Assembly (NCBI GenBank): GCA_041750975.1
Contig: JBGSYN010000278.1
Span: forward strand, 8,566 to 72,565
Direction of reading: 5' to 3'
DNA length: 64,000 nt
DNA from: JBGSYN01 sp041750975
GTDB taxonomy: Bacteria; Pseudomonadota; Alphaproteobacteria; Geminicoccales; Geminicoccaceae
Below, in pieces: positions 1 through 8,206 of the stretch. Made by a program: the position numbers and the translations under genes. Position 1 is the first letter of the stretch, and each line of letters begins with the position of its first letter. The notes below the pieces were generated by a model, which saw nothing but the letters and a program-made list of their open reading frames with translations, searched no databases and had not been told where the DNA came from.

Positions 1-162
1 TCCAACCAGCATCGTAAGCGCGCCACCCGGCTTGCCGATCTCAGGCATATCTTCGATGACCAAGGGTTGATCGGGCGGCTGGCTATAGGCGCTCGTCGTA
101 ACGACCAGAGCTAATGCCGATCCCAGGGCAAAATTCCGTAGTGATCGCCATGCGAAATCCAT
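1..162 (-). CDS. ABC transporter periplasmic substrate-binding protein, N-terminal fragment
   Basis: Partial gene, cut by the left edge of the window. Reading from the ATG at 162 gives a signal peptide: MDFAWRSLRN, then a hydrophobic stretch ending near TSAYSQ. After it comes an acidic linker and GKPGGALTMLV, which resembles the mature start of family 5 (oligopeptide/dipeptide type) binding proteins. It begins 11 bases after the stop of the upstream ATPase on the same strand, so the two are probably one transcript. Permease genes would be expected further left. The family call rests on only 54 residues and on the neighbour. Confidence 0.6.
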   Translation of the reverse strand, partial: MDFAWRSLRNFALGSALALVVTTSAYSQPPDQPLVIEDMPEIGKPGGALTMLVG

Positions 163-173
163 TTGAGTATGTA

Positions 174-2042
174 TCACTGGCCCGTTCTCACCTCGTGTCC
201 CTCGCTCACTGACATCAATCTGCCAGTCGAATCCTGTAATGTATAGGGCGCAGGCCAGGCACGAGGTTCCGAGCTTCGTCCTTCACGCAGGGCATTAAAA
301 TCAAGCAAGTTATCCAGGTCGGGTTCTGGGACGGCGGCAAGAAGAGCCCTTGTGTAGGGATGCTGGGGGTTCGCGAACAACTCGTCCGTGGGTGCGACTT
401 CTACCAACTGCCCGGCGCACATGACGCCGATGCGATCCGCGATATATCGTACAACAGCCAAATTGTGAGAAATAAAGAGATAGGTGAGGCCAAGCTCGCG
501 TTGCAGATCTCTCAAGAGGTTCAATATCTGGGCTTGAACAGAGACGTCGAGCGCCGAAACCGGTTCATCGCAAATCAACAAATCGGGTTCGAGTGCCAGC
601 GCCCGCGCGATCCCTATTCGCTGCCTCTGGCCTCCCGAAAAGCTGTGGGGATATCGCCTGAGATGCTGCGGGCTAAGTCCAACGGCTGCAAGCAAGGCGC
701 GCACCCTGTCACGGCGGTCGGCATCATCGCCAATACCGTGAATGACCATTGGCTCGGAAATGATATCGAAAACTGTCATCCTTGGATTCAGCGATCCAAA
801 CGGATCCTGAAACATGTACTGAATCTTGCGACGAAACCGCATCAACTGCCTTTCGTTGAGGCTCAAGACATCGGTTAGCGTACCATTATCATCGTAAGTG
901 ATCGTCCCGGAGTTGGGTGTAACGCCACGCATAATCAGCTTGCTCAGCGTGGACTTGCCGCAACCACTCTCGCCGACGATTGCGAAGCTCTCGCCACGCT
1001 TGACCGTGAACGAGACATCCTGCACGGCCTTTATCGTTCGTTGGTCTCGTCCAAGTGGTCCGCCTCGTCGGCTCCCAAAAGATTTTGTGAGCCCCTTGAC
1101 CTCCAACAGTGCGTCACTCTCACTGTGCGCCCGTGGCTTTCTTAGAGCCTCGCCGCCGCTACTACGCATCATCGCTCCGTCTACCGCTACTTCTCTAATC
1201 GAGGTGAGGCGTTCGTTACGGTCCATATGCAGAGTAGGGACCGCATGCATAAGGGCCCTGAGATAAGGATGTTGCGGTTTCTCGATGAGCGTTCTGCAGG
1301 GGCCTTTTTCCATGACGCGGCCGCGAAACATAACGACGACTTTATCGGCCATGTTGGCGACAACGCCGAGATCATGCGTGATAAACAAGATCGCCATACC
1401 GAACTCGTTCTGAAGGTCCTTCATCAACCGCAAGATCTGCGCCTGAATAGTGACGTCCAGAGCGGTCGTCGGTTCGTCGGCAATCAAGAGCACGGGATGA
1501 CAAATCAAGGCCATGGCAATCATTGCACGCTGTCGCAGGCCGCCCGATAGCTCGAACGTATAAGATCTGTAGGCTCCTTGGGGATCTGGAAATCCGACAC
1601 GATGGAGAATGGCCTCCGTCTGTTCCTGAATTTCAGCGCCCGAAAGATCTCGATGGAGCCGGAGCGCTTCACCGACCTGGTCGCCGATGGTGTGAAGTGG
1701 CGACAATGAACTCATGGGCTCCTGAAAGATGATCGAGATGCGCCCGCCTCTGATGCGTCGGCGCACTGGATCGTCCGAAGCCAAGGGTGCGAGATCGACA
1801 GGCTTACTGCCGGCGACTGGATCCGAGAACAGTATAGTTCCGGAATTTATTGAGGCGTTAGCCGGCAAGATGCCCAAAATGGCTTGCGAAATGACCGTTT
1901 TTCCCGATCCGCTTTCGCCTACGATCGCCACGGTCGAATTGTGGGGTACGTCGAAGGAGACGCCGGAAACCGCGTGGACGACACCTTCGTCAGCGTCAAA
2001 TGAAACCCTGAGATCGCGCACTTCCAGAAGATTGGCTGTCAT
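174..2042 (-). CDS. Dual-domain oligopeptide-type ABC transporter ATP-binding protein
   Basis: This 622-residue protein has two complete nucleotide-binding domains in one chain, like YejF or a fused DppD-DppF. Domain 1 has Walker A GESGSGKT (residues 42-49), signature LSGGLRQR and Walker B LLIADEPTTALD. Domain 2 has GESGCGKS, FSGGQRQR and LLICDEPVSALD. Each domain ends with the oligopeptide-family tail (QHPYLRALMHAVP; QHPYTRALLAAVP). Such proteins power peptide import across the inner membrane. Its start overlaps the end of the deacetylase-like gene by 47 bases, and a binding-protein gene follows. Co-transcription with four glycosyltransferases is unusual and suggests a glycan- or cell-wall-linked substrate; that is inference. 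Confidence 0.93.
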   Translation of the reverse strand: MTANLLEVRDLRVSFDADEGVVHAVSGVSFDVPHNSTVAIVGESGSGKTVISQAILGILPANASINSGTILFSDPVAGSKPVDLAPLASDDPVRRRIRGGRISIIFQEPMSSLSPLHTIGDQVGEALRLHRDLSGAEIQEQTEAILHRVGFPDPQGAYRSYTFELSGGLRQRAMIAMALICHPVLLIADEPTTALDVTIQAQILRLMKDLQNEFGMAILFITHDLGVVANMADKVVVMFRGRVMEKGPCRTLIEKPQHPYLRALMHAVPTLHMDRNERLTSIREVAVDGAMMRSSGGEALRKPRAHSESDALLEVKGLTKSFGSRRGGPLGRDQRTIKAVQDVSFTVKRGESFAIVGESGCGKSTLSKLIMRGVTPNSGTITYDDNGTLTDVLSLNERQLMRFRRKIQYMFQDPFGSLNPRMTVFDIISEPMVIHGIGDDADRRDRVRALLAAVGLSPQHLRRYPHSFSGGQRQRIGIARALALEPDLLICDEPVSALDVSVQAQILNLLRDLQRELGLTYLFISHNLAVVRYIADRIGVMCAGQLVEVAPTDELFANPQHPYTRALLAAVPEPDLDNLLDFNALREGRSSEPRAWPAPYTLQDSTGRLMSVSEGHEVRTGQ

Positions 2043-2730
2043 TCCGAGCCTCCGACAGATCGCCCAGAGTCACCCATTGGGCCTCGACGAGTTCTGAGGT
2101 TTTGTGGATAAAGCGTTTGATTTCTCCGAAGGCAGTCTCGTCATGTTCAAGGTGATGGGTCAATAGGCCGATGGTCCTGAACCCTCGCAATCTCAGCGCT
2201 TTTGCCTCCGATGCTAACTCTGACGCTGACTTGGTCCGTTTGTTGTTATGCCAATCAATCGCGTCGATATTCGTGTCAATTCGGCAAATCGGACGATTGA
2301 TCGTGTTGAAAGTTATCTTTGAGAACGTGGAAATTGCACGATATCCCAAATCGGCCGCAAGACGTCTGTGGTGCGCGTCAATGCGGTTCCAAGGGGGGGC
2401 GAGAATTTGTCGAAAACGGTCACCAAATGCGGCTTCCAATCGGTCTCGTCCCATCAGCAGGAGTCTTTGGTGAGCAGCTATTGAGGCCGTCCCGCCGAGT
2501 TCGATCTTTTTATGCCCCGGGTACGCGTTGTTTCGATGCGCCCAGCCGTGCTGAATTACAGTTGAATCACGAAAGGAACCAATGGCTGCGATTGCTTGTC
2601 TATCAAGCCACGATGGCACAACAGCCAAACAAATCGGCACTTGGACCGTTGCGGCAAGTTCCACTAGCTTCTCAAGGTTAGGATGGTCGCGGCCGGCATC
2701 GTCGTCACGCCACCAAAAATTGATCGCCAT
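1996..2730 (-). CDS. Polysaccharide deacetylase-like (NodB-fold) protein
   Basis: 244 residues, no signal peptide. The N-terminus WWRDDDAG matches the metal-binding Asp-Asp motif of NodB-fold carbohydrate deacetylases, and QHGWAHRNN fits the second motif (H-x3-H). A conserved APPWNRID segment and a late THHLEHD histidine cluster follow. Members remove acetyl groups from glycans, but this divergent cytoplasmic-looking subgroup is uncharacterised. The gene follows a MurG-like glycosyltransferase after 15 bases and overlaps the ABC ATPase start by 47 bases, so it sits in the middle of the operon. A role in modifying the glycan made by the four glycosyltransferases is inferred from position. Confidence 0.75.
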   Translation of the reverse strand: MAINFWWRDDDAGRDHPNLEKLVELAATVQVPICLAVVPSWLDRQAIAAIGSFRDSTVIQHGWAHRNNAYPGHKKIELGGTASIAAHQRLLLMGRDRLEAAFGDRFRQILAPPWNRIDAHHRRLAADLGYRAISTFSKITFNTINRPICRIDTNIDAIDWHNNKRTKSASELASEAKALRLRGFRTIGLLTHHLEHDETAFGEIKRFIHKTSELVEAQWVTLGDLSEARNDSQSSGSARSQGFI

Positions 2731-2745
2731 CTCGACGGATTCCTC

Positions 2746-3894
2746 TTAGGTCACCGCCGGTCGGCATACTGCCTTTTCTAGAATTCTCGCAGAAACTTTT
2801 GCGCCCTGGATTCGAACCCCTGAAGTTGGGCGAAGTGCCGGCAGGTCCTCGAGCGCTGCGTGCAAGGAGTCGACTGAGAGGGCGTTCTCGGGGATCCGGA
2901 TTGCTAGGTTTCTGTCCGCGAGTATTTGCGCACGGGTAGTCTGCTCATTTTCTCGTCCGTCAGCAAACGGGATCAGAATCATCGGCGTATCAGTCATGAT
3001 TCCTTCGGTCACCGTGTTGTAGCCAGCTTGCGATATCGAAGCGCGGTGTTGCGCCATCAATTGCGGAAGGTTGTCGACATGCTCATGCAATGCGCAATTG
3101 TCGGGTAAATTCGCCCTGAGCTCCGATCGTTGGGCACCAGAAAATCGCGGCCCGGTTACGATAGTCCATTTTTCACCTTCAGACGCAAATCTCCTGGCTG
3201 CAGAAATTGCTGTGTCCAGAAGCTTCGCTCCGACGACGCCGCTTCCTGCAGAAACTAGAACACCGCTCCTGGCTCTAGCGCCATTGACGCGAGATTGGGG
3301 ACAGACATAGCCCGTATAGGCGATGAGCCCATTCAGATCCGTGGCTAGCGGGAATGTATCTGCGAAACCGCAGATGCGAGGATCTCCATGAATCAGGATA
3401 AGATCATAATATTTAAGCGCGATATCGCGTGAGAATTCGATGCGGGTGGGCTTGCTTCCTGTAACAAGAATATCACGAACCGATCCGACCACCATTGTTT
3501 TCTCGCGATGGAGGCAATCATCGAGCACCGGCAACAGTTCTGATCCGAGCTGTCGCCGACCGAATGGAAACATTTCGGTAATCAAGACGTCCGGGCTGAA
3601 CTCGCGATAGATTTCCCAAAGCCTTTGTTGCCGCTCGGCCAGATAATGCTCGTCCGCCGGCTCGTTCTCTTCGGTCAAGTAGTGGCTGAATTCGACGTCG
3701 GCTGCCCGGATCGATGGCAGTTGCCTAACTTCGACATTTCTCAGCGATGGGCCAAGAGGTGGTGGTCCTCCGTTTAATAGCATAACTGCGAAACCCCGAT
3801 CAGCGAGCGCTTCAGCGAGGACGGCAGCACGCTTGAAGTGGCCGCTTCCAAGCAGTGATGTCACCCACACCAGCACATTCGGCGATGGGTTCAT
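2746..3894 (-). CDS. MurG-like glycosyltransferase (GT28-type C-terminal domain)
   Basis: 382 residues with a GT-B layout. The N-terminal half starts VLVWVTSLLGSGHFKRA, the glycine-rich acceptor-side loop seen in MurG-like enzymes. The C-terminal half has SAGSGVVGAKLL and the nucleotide-sugar motif SQAGYNTVTEG, followed by PMILIPFADGRENEQ. No transmembrane segment is visible. It would transfer a sugar from a nucleotide donor at the cytoplasmic face; donor and acceptor cannot be read from the sequence. Its start overlaps the previous gene's stop by 4 bases (ATGA), indicating translational coupling. A second MurG-like enzyme lies at 6289-7497. Confidence 0.82.
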   Translation of the reverse strand: MNPSPNVLVWVTSLLGSGHFKRAAVLAEALADRGFAVMLLNGGPPPLGPSLRNVEVRQLPSIRAADVEFSHYLTEENEPADEHYLAERQQRLWEIYREFSPDVLITEMFPFGRRQLGSELLPVLDDCLHREKTMVVGSVRDILVTGSKPTRIEFSRDIALKYYDLILIHGDPRICGFADTFPLATDLNGLIAYTGYVCPQSRVNGARARSGVLVSAGSGVVGAKLLDTAISAARRFASEGEKWTIVTGPRFSGAQRSELRANLPDNCALHEHVDNLPQLMAQHRASISQAGYNTVTEGIMTDTPMILIPFADGRENEQTTRAQILADRNLAIRIPENALSVDSLHAALEDLPALRPTSGVRIQGAKVSARILEKAVCRPAVT

Positions 3895-5057
3895 GGCAGA
3901 GATGATCGGTCCGGAGTGTTAATTCGTTGATGCGTTAGCGCGGCGTCGAGTGCATTCAACATCCTGTGTTTTGCCGCCGGGACATCGTGGAACTTTTGCG
4001 TCCTGATTGTTGCCTCCCGACCAAGCCGCTTACGAAGTGCTGGATCGTCAAGCAATGACCGAAGACCGGCCGCGAATTCCGAAGCATTTGCGGTGACCAA
4101 GATGCCGCTCACATGGTCAGCAACGATGGTCTCGACGCCGCCTTCACGCCCGGCCAGCACGGGAAGTCCGGCAGCCTGCGCTTCCAGTAAAGCCATGCCA
4201 TAAGCTTCTCGCAGCGCCGGCCAGGCAAAAATGTCCGCGATAAGACAATAGTCTTTGATTTCTTCGGCTGCCATTTGTCCGAGCATGGTATATCGTTCAG
4301 GAAACGCATGCTCGCAAAGTGCTGCTATATCATCGCGGCGCTCCCCGTCGCCAATGACAAGCCAATGCCATGCCGACCCACGCAGATGGCGTAACGCATC
4401 GATCATGAGTTTATAAGACTTGAACTTGACGTCGTCGCGCATCATCGCGACGGTGAGAATCCAGGTCTTGGATGTATCCAGCGCAAGCCTTTGGGCGATC
4501 TCTTTACGCACCTCTGGGCGAAACTTGCTCGAGCGAGCCATCGTTACGTCCATAAACGGTGGGAATACGGTGATTCTTTCCGGATCGATGACCTCCTTCA
4601 ATCCTTCGAGATCTTCGCCGGTCAGGGCCAGCACCCGATTGGCGGCTTGGAGAGCTTCAATCATTCTGGCGTGCCCGGATGCCCAGGGACCATTGGCTTG
4701 CTTTTTTGCTAGTGAAGCCTCGGCCAGCATGTAGGGAATGGCGAACCGGTCGCAGATTTCCGGTCCAAACCAATCAGGCGCTTTATGGTAGGCATGGTAA
4801 GTAAGCCAGAAATCGATCGGAGATCCAAGTCCCTCAAGGCAGGCGATTATTCGGTCGCGCTCATTGTCTGCATGTCGCTTGATCTGTTGCTGGTTCGTTA
4901 CCGATCCCTCTCGATCGTATGATCGAAGCGAGGAAATCACGTCAACATTGTGGCCCATATCTCTTAGAAGTCGATGAAAAGCTCTGGCCATGCGCCGGTC
5001 GCCCGATGGCGTCGGATGATCGATCGGTTTCATCGGAGAATAGAATGCCACGTTCAT
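3891..5057 (-). CDS. Family 4 glycosyltransferase
   Basis: About 388 residues from the ATG at 5057 (MNVAFYSPMKP); a GTG four codons upstream at 5069 is the alternative. It has the GT4 layout: an N-terminal acceptor-binding half with HPTPSGDRRMA, then ILTVAMMRDDVKFKS, and in the donor-binding half EAYGMALLEAQAAGLPVLAG, the E-x7-E motif of retaining GT-B enzymes. It is cytoplasmic. It lies in the overlapping minus-strand operon between another GT4 enzyme and a MurG-like enzyme, as expected for stepwise assembly of one repeat unit. Specificity is unknown. Confidence 0.83.
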   Translation of the reverse strand: MNVAFYSPMKPIDHPTPSGDRRMARAFHRLLRDMGHNVDVISSLRSYDREGSVTNQQQIKRHADNERDRIIACLEGLGSPIDFWLTYHAYHKAPDWFGPEICDRFAIPYMLAEASLAKKQANGPWASGHARMIEALQAANRVLALTGEDLEGLKEVIDPERITVFPPFMDVTMARSSKFRPEVRKEIAQRLALDTSKTWILTVAMMRDDVKFKSYKLMIDALRHLRGSAWHWLVIGDGERRDDIAALCEHAFPERYTMLGQMAAEEIKDYCLIADIFAWPALREAYGMALLEAQAAGLPVLAGREGGVETIVADHVSGILVTANASEFAAGLRSLLDDPALRKRLGREATIRTQKFHDVPAAKHRMLNALDAALTHQRINTPDRSSLP

Positions 5058-5071
5058 ATAGCCGACCACTT

Positions 5072-6292
5072 CTACACCAGTTGGGCACGGAGTAACGTCT
5101 CGATCCGAGCCACGCCGTGCTCCATACCGAACTCATTCATGACCTTTGCCTGGCCATTCGTGGCAAGCCTATCCCGCAGAGCAGAATCTCGCATGAGTCG
5201 TTCGAGGGCATCCGCCAAACTTTTGGGGTCATCGTGCTGGACCAATAGCCCAGTTTCGCCATCGACGATCAGTTCTGGGATGGCTGAAACTCCGGTCGTG
5301 ACAACGGCAAGTCTTTGTGAAAGCGCTTCGAGGAGCACGTTTGGCAAGCCATCTCGATCTCCGTCCTCAGCAATCCTTGAAGGCAGACAAAAAATCTGGG
5401 CCCGACGCAATTGGACAAGAACCTCTTCGTGGTCCGCCATCCCGAACCAAGTGATTTTGTGTTCGATTTTGAGCTCGGTCGCTAGTTGCTTGAGCCGTTC
5501 CAGTTCGGGTCCGGCGCCAACTTGAACGAAATGCCACGAAAGATCGTCCGGCACCATCCCGAGCGCCGTGAGCGCAGTGTCGAGGCCCTTTTTCGGGACC
5601 GCCCGCGCTACGGAAATCACGATAATGCATCCATTGCTACGACCCAGCCCCAACGATGTGGGAGGGGGAAACATCGTCGAGTTCAGACCGTGGTAGACCA
5701 GCTCGATGCGGGCTTTGGGCGCGAGGTTTCTAAGGAACCGCAGATTGTGCTGCGTACATGTGATCGTCCAGCTTGCCGCCTCCAGCTTCTGCCGAAGCTC
5801 CCACATCGGTGTCGTCCATATATCCCTAGCGTGAGCTGATATTGAAAACGTACGTGCTCGCAGAGAACTACAATATTGGCCGACCGAACCGGGAGTGTGG
5901 AGGTAATGCACATAGAGATGTCGCACCGTAACCGGAAGCTCGGCGGCGAGCACGAGTGCCTGACCAAACCGTCGAACGCGATTGGGCGAGAAGTCGCGAA
6001 ACAAGTCACGAAGCCAGAGATAGAGTGTTGAGAAGAAGCGCCATTGCCGAAGACAAATGATTGCGGAGCGCATCACTCTGAACGGTTCATCGTGGAGATA
6101 TTCGGGCAGATAGAGAATGTCTGCCTGTATATCCGCGTGAACCGCGTGGCGCTTGGTATCTGTAGGATGTCGCAAGGAGACGATGATGAAGCGAAACCCA
6201 AGTCGCTCGAGCGCCGCAATCTCCTGTGCAATGAAAGTTTCGGAAAGGCGCGGATAGCCTTTGACGATTACAGCCAGAGTCGGATCGGTCAC
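5072..6292 (-). CDS. Family 4 glycosyltransferase
   Basis: 406 residues. The N-terminus VIVKGYPRLSETFIAQEIAAL is typical of GT4 colanic-acid-type (WcaL-like) transferases; the donor half carries VARAVPKKGLDTAL and the E-x7-E region DGLPNVLLEALSQRLAVV. Its start overlaps the stop of the upstream glycosyltransferase by 4 bases. It probably adds one sugar to a lipid-linked repeat unit at the inner face of the membrane. The donor sugar cannot be inferred. With the three other transferases of the operon it implies an oligosaccharide of at least four residues, if all act on one product. Confidence 0.83.
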   Translation of the reverse strand: MTDPTLAVIVKGYPRLSETFIAQEIAALERLGFRFIIVSLRHPTDTKRHAVHADIQADILYLPEYLHDEPFRVMRSAIICLRQWRFFSTLYLWLRDLFRDFSPNRVRRFGQALVLAAELPVTVRHLYVHYLHTPGSVGQYCSSLRARTFSISAHARDIWTTPMWELRQKLEAASWTITCTQHNLRFLRNLAPKARIELVYHGLNSTMFPPPTSLGLGRSNGCIIVISVARAVPKKGLDTALTALGMVPDDLSWHFVQVGAGPELERLKQLATELKIEHKITWFGMADHEEVLVQLRRAQIFCLPSRIAEDGDRDGLPNVLLEALSQRLAVVTTGVSAIPELIVDGETGLLVQHDDPKSLADALERLMRDSALRDRLATNGQAKVMNEFGMEHGVARIETLLRAQLV

Positions 6293-7497
6293 GCGATGGC
6301 GCTACGTTTCGTCCGAGGCGTCTCATTGATCAATGTTGGCCGCGCGAGATCAGCGATACGTTCGTGCCCGACCAGCATGCGATCGCGCGTGGCGTGGTCA
6401 GACGCAGGCCAGCGCGTCGCCATGTGTAGTTCGCGCGCCATCAGCCCCACCGGATCGTCACTGGTGATATCGAAGAGTTTGAGGATGCCCAGCCTCTGGG
6501 CACGGTCAGCACGGAGCCACTGCTCACGTCTGGGCTCAATGCGCGGCACGATGAGCGCCGGTGTCTGGAAGGAGACAATTTCGCAGAACGTGTTGTAGCC
6601 GCCCATGGCGACAACGCCGATCGCGCGCGCGTAAAGGCGCTCGATATGCGAATCGAAAGTTACCAAATTTACCTTCTCAAGAGCACTTGCCCGCTCCTGA
6701 AAAGCCGCGCGTTCGTCCGCGTTCATGAATGGTCCAAGTACGACCATGGCATGATACGGAATTGTCGGATCGTATTCATACGCGCTGAGGACGAGGTCAA
6801 TCAATCCATGACCATCACCGCCGCCGCCGGTAGTCACCAGGATGAATGCTTCCTCGGGTAGCGCATAGTCGTACATCGGCGTCGTGTTTGGCTGAAACGC
6901 ACGCCGAAGATATCCGGTGAAATGTATCCGAGCCGCAAACTGGTCCATCTCGGCGATTTCATTGACCGGGTTGAAAATCTCGGGGAGCCCGTAGACCCAG
7001 ATGTCATCGTAGTAAGCTTGCAGTGCTGGATAGACACCTTTGCGCTGCCATTCCTCCTCGAGTGCCTTGGGCTCGTCCATGACATCGCGGAGGCCGAGGA
7101 CACACCGTGTGCCGCGCTCTTTGAGGAATTCGAGCGTCGGTTCGACCTCGCCGCGCAAACCCAAAGGCTCCTTATCGACAAGAAACATGTCGGGAGCGAA
7201 AATCTTTGCCGTATGCTCGATGATCGAGCTTCGAATCATGAGGGTCTCTTCAATGTCGATATGAAGCGCGAGGGACGTATACTCCCCATTTCGCAACTTA
7301 ATGACACCCGGAATCCTGACAAAATCTACTCTAGCACGAAAATCGAAGCTGCCGATGATTGGCGAGCCTGACAAGATTAGGACTGAAAGATCGTCGAACT
7401 CGGCAACAAGCTCGTGAGCGATGGAACGGCACCGTCTGAGATGGCCGAGCCCAAAGCTATCGTGGCTGTAAATGAGCAGGCGTTTCCCACTAGCCAT
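6289..7497 (-). CDS. MurG-like glycosyltransferase, first gene of the operon
   Basis: 402 residues from the ATG at 7497 (MASGKRLLIYSHDSFGLGH); an ATG at 7509 adds four residues. The N-terminal SHDSFGLGHLRRCR loop and C-terminal GGYNTFCEIVSFQTPALIVPR match the predicted MurG/DUF354-like glycosyltransferase group, where the GGYNT segment binds the nucleotide sugar. Residues around LVTTGGGGDGHGLIDL form the glycine-rich turn that starts the second Rossmann domain. It heads the minus-strand operon; about 200 bases separate it from the divergent tail-protein cassette, so the operon promoter should lie there. Catalytic specificity is unknown. Confidence 0.8.
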   Translation of the reverse strand: MASGKRLLIYSHDSFGLGHLRRCRSIAHELVAEFDDLSVLILSGSPIIGSFDFRARVDFVRIPGVIKLRNGEYTSLALHIDIEETLMIRSSIIEHTAKIFAPDMFLVDKEPLGLRGEVEPTLEFLKERGTRCVLGLRDVMDEPKALEEEWQRKGVYPALQAYYDDIWVYGLPEIFNPVNEIAEMDQFAARIHFTGYLRRAFQPNTTPMYDYALPEEAFILVTTGGGGDGHGLIDLVLSAYEYDPTIPYHAMVVLGPFMNADERAAFQERASALEKVNLVTFDSHIERLYARAIGVVAMGGYNTFCEIVSFQTPALIVPRIEPRREQWLRADRAQRLGILKLFDITSDDPVGLMARELHMATRWPASDHATRDRMLVGHERIADLARPTLINETPRTKRSAIA

Positions 7498-7627
7498 GAC
7501 ATTCCGCATTACTTCTGATCGCGATCATTATCGGCTGACCTTCTAGAGTGCACAACCCCCAGGCGGAGGAAGGAAGTATATTTCGATATAGGAGAAAAAT
7601 CATAAATATCTTGACTCTGGAGGCAAT

Positions 7628-7687
7628 ATGAGGCTAAAAAGAAAAAGATCCTATTGTTCTCTCGGGGCTATTCGCCCCATGGTTTAG
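7628..7687 (+). CDS. Possible 19-residue leader peptide before the tail-protein cassette
   Basis: ATG at 7628 opens a 19-codon frame (MRLKRKRSYC...) ending TAG at 7685-7687, with a strong Shine-Dalgarno (CTGGAGG) about 4 bases upstream. The peptide is very basic. Its 3' half overlaps a perfect 5-bp hairpin (7664-7678). It ends 12 bases before the first cassette gene, whose own ribosome binding site is weak, so translation of this frame could feed the next one. It may be chance; the good ribosome binding site is the only direct support. Confidence 0.3.
   Translation: MRLKRKRSYCSLGAIRPMV
7664..7678 (+). promoter_or_regulatory. GC-rich hairpin inside the putative leader
   Basis: GGGGC (7664-7668), loop TATTC, GCCCC (7674-7678). 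The stem sits between the strong upstream ribosome binding site and the first cassette gene at 7700. There is no T-run after it, so it is not a typical terminator. It could act as a translational attenuator, or have no function. Confidence 0.3.
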
Positions 7688-7699
7688 TGGACAACGAAA

Positions 7700-8026
7700 A
7701 TGAGCCTGCTCTTCCCAGTCGACGATAACGGCAATCCCATCAGTATCCTCGGTTTCGACTACCGCGGTACGCAAACCATCAATGTTTCCTCCACAAATTC
7801 CACGCTGTCCCAGTCGATCCCGACGGACATAGAGATTGTAACCATTATTGCAACGGACGCCTGTCGGTTCGAGATTGGCGATGCCAGTGTCGAGGCGGTG
7901 CGCAATACGAGCCCATTCCTGTATCCCGGAACCTATATCGACGTGCCGTTGCTGCCGGGGGAGAGGCATATCTCGTTCCTGGCGGAAATCGCGGATTGCA
8001 CGGCTTATGTCATCGGCCGCGTTTAG
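7700..8026 (+). CDS. Small phage-virion-like hypothetical protein
   Basis: 108 residues, no signal peptide or membrane segment, rich in Ile/Val/Thr beta-strand pattern. The middle has IIATDACRFEIGDASVEA and the end has PFLYPGTYIDVPLLPGER followed by ISFLAEIADCTAYVIGRV. This rhythm (a Cys-containing strand, a loop with YPGTY, then a closing strand) resembles small accessory proteins encoded next to phage tail-fibre genes. Its stop (8024-8026) abuts the next ATG at 8027, and that gene overlaps the tailspike gene. I do not recognise a named family; the virion link is inferred from context and sequence texture. Confidence 0.6.
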   Translation: MSLLFPVDDNGNPISILGFDYRGTQTINVSSTNSTLSQSIPTDIEIVTIIATDACRFEIGDASVEAVRNTSPFLYPGTYIDVPLLPGERHISFLAEIADCTAYVIGRV

Positions 8027-8206
8027 ATGCTTCGAACACTTCAAGTGACGGAGCGGAGCCTGCGACTTACCGCCAGTCGAGGCCGATCGCGATCTATTGT
8101 TGTGCAACCGCCACCGCCAAGTGTCGGCACCAAACTGGTAAATGAACAGGGCGACTTCCTGGTGACCGACCAGGGGCAATTCATTGTGGTGGACCCCGTG
8201 TCATGA
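8027..8206 (+). CDS. 59-residue tail-cassette protein
   Basis: The ATG at 8027 directly follows the previous TAG, and the TGA at 8204-8206 overlaps the tailspike ATG (ATGA, 8203-8206). The product has a basic N-terminal half (MLRTLQVTERSLRLTASRGR) and a C-terminal half ending KLVNEQGDFLVTDQGQFIVV. Repeats of the form L-V-x-E-x-G-D are common at the ends of short proteins encoded in phage tail modules. The junctions without spacers on both sides argue strongly that it is a real, coupled gene. Function unknown. Confidence 0.6.
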   Translation: MLRTLQVTERSLRLTASRGRSRSIVVQPPPPSVGTKLVNEQGDFLVTDQGQFIVVDPVS

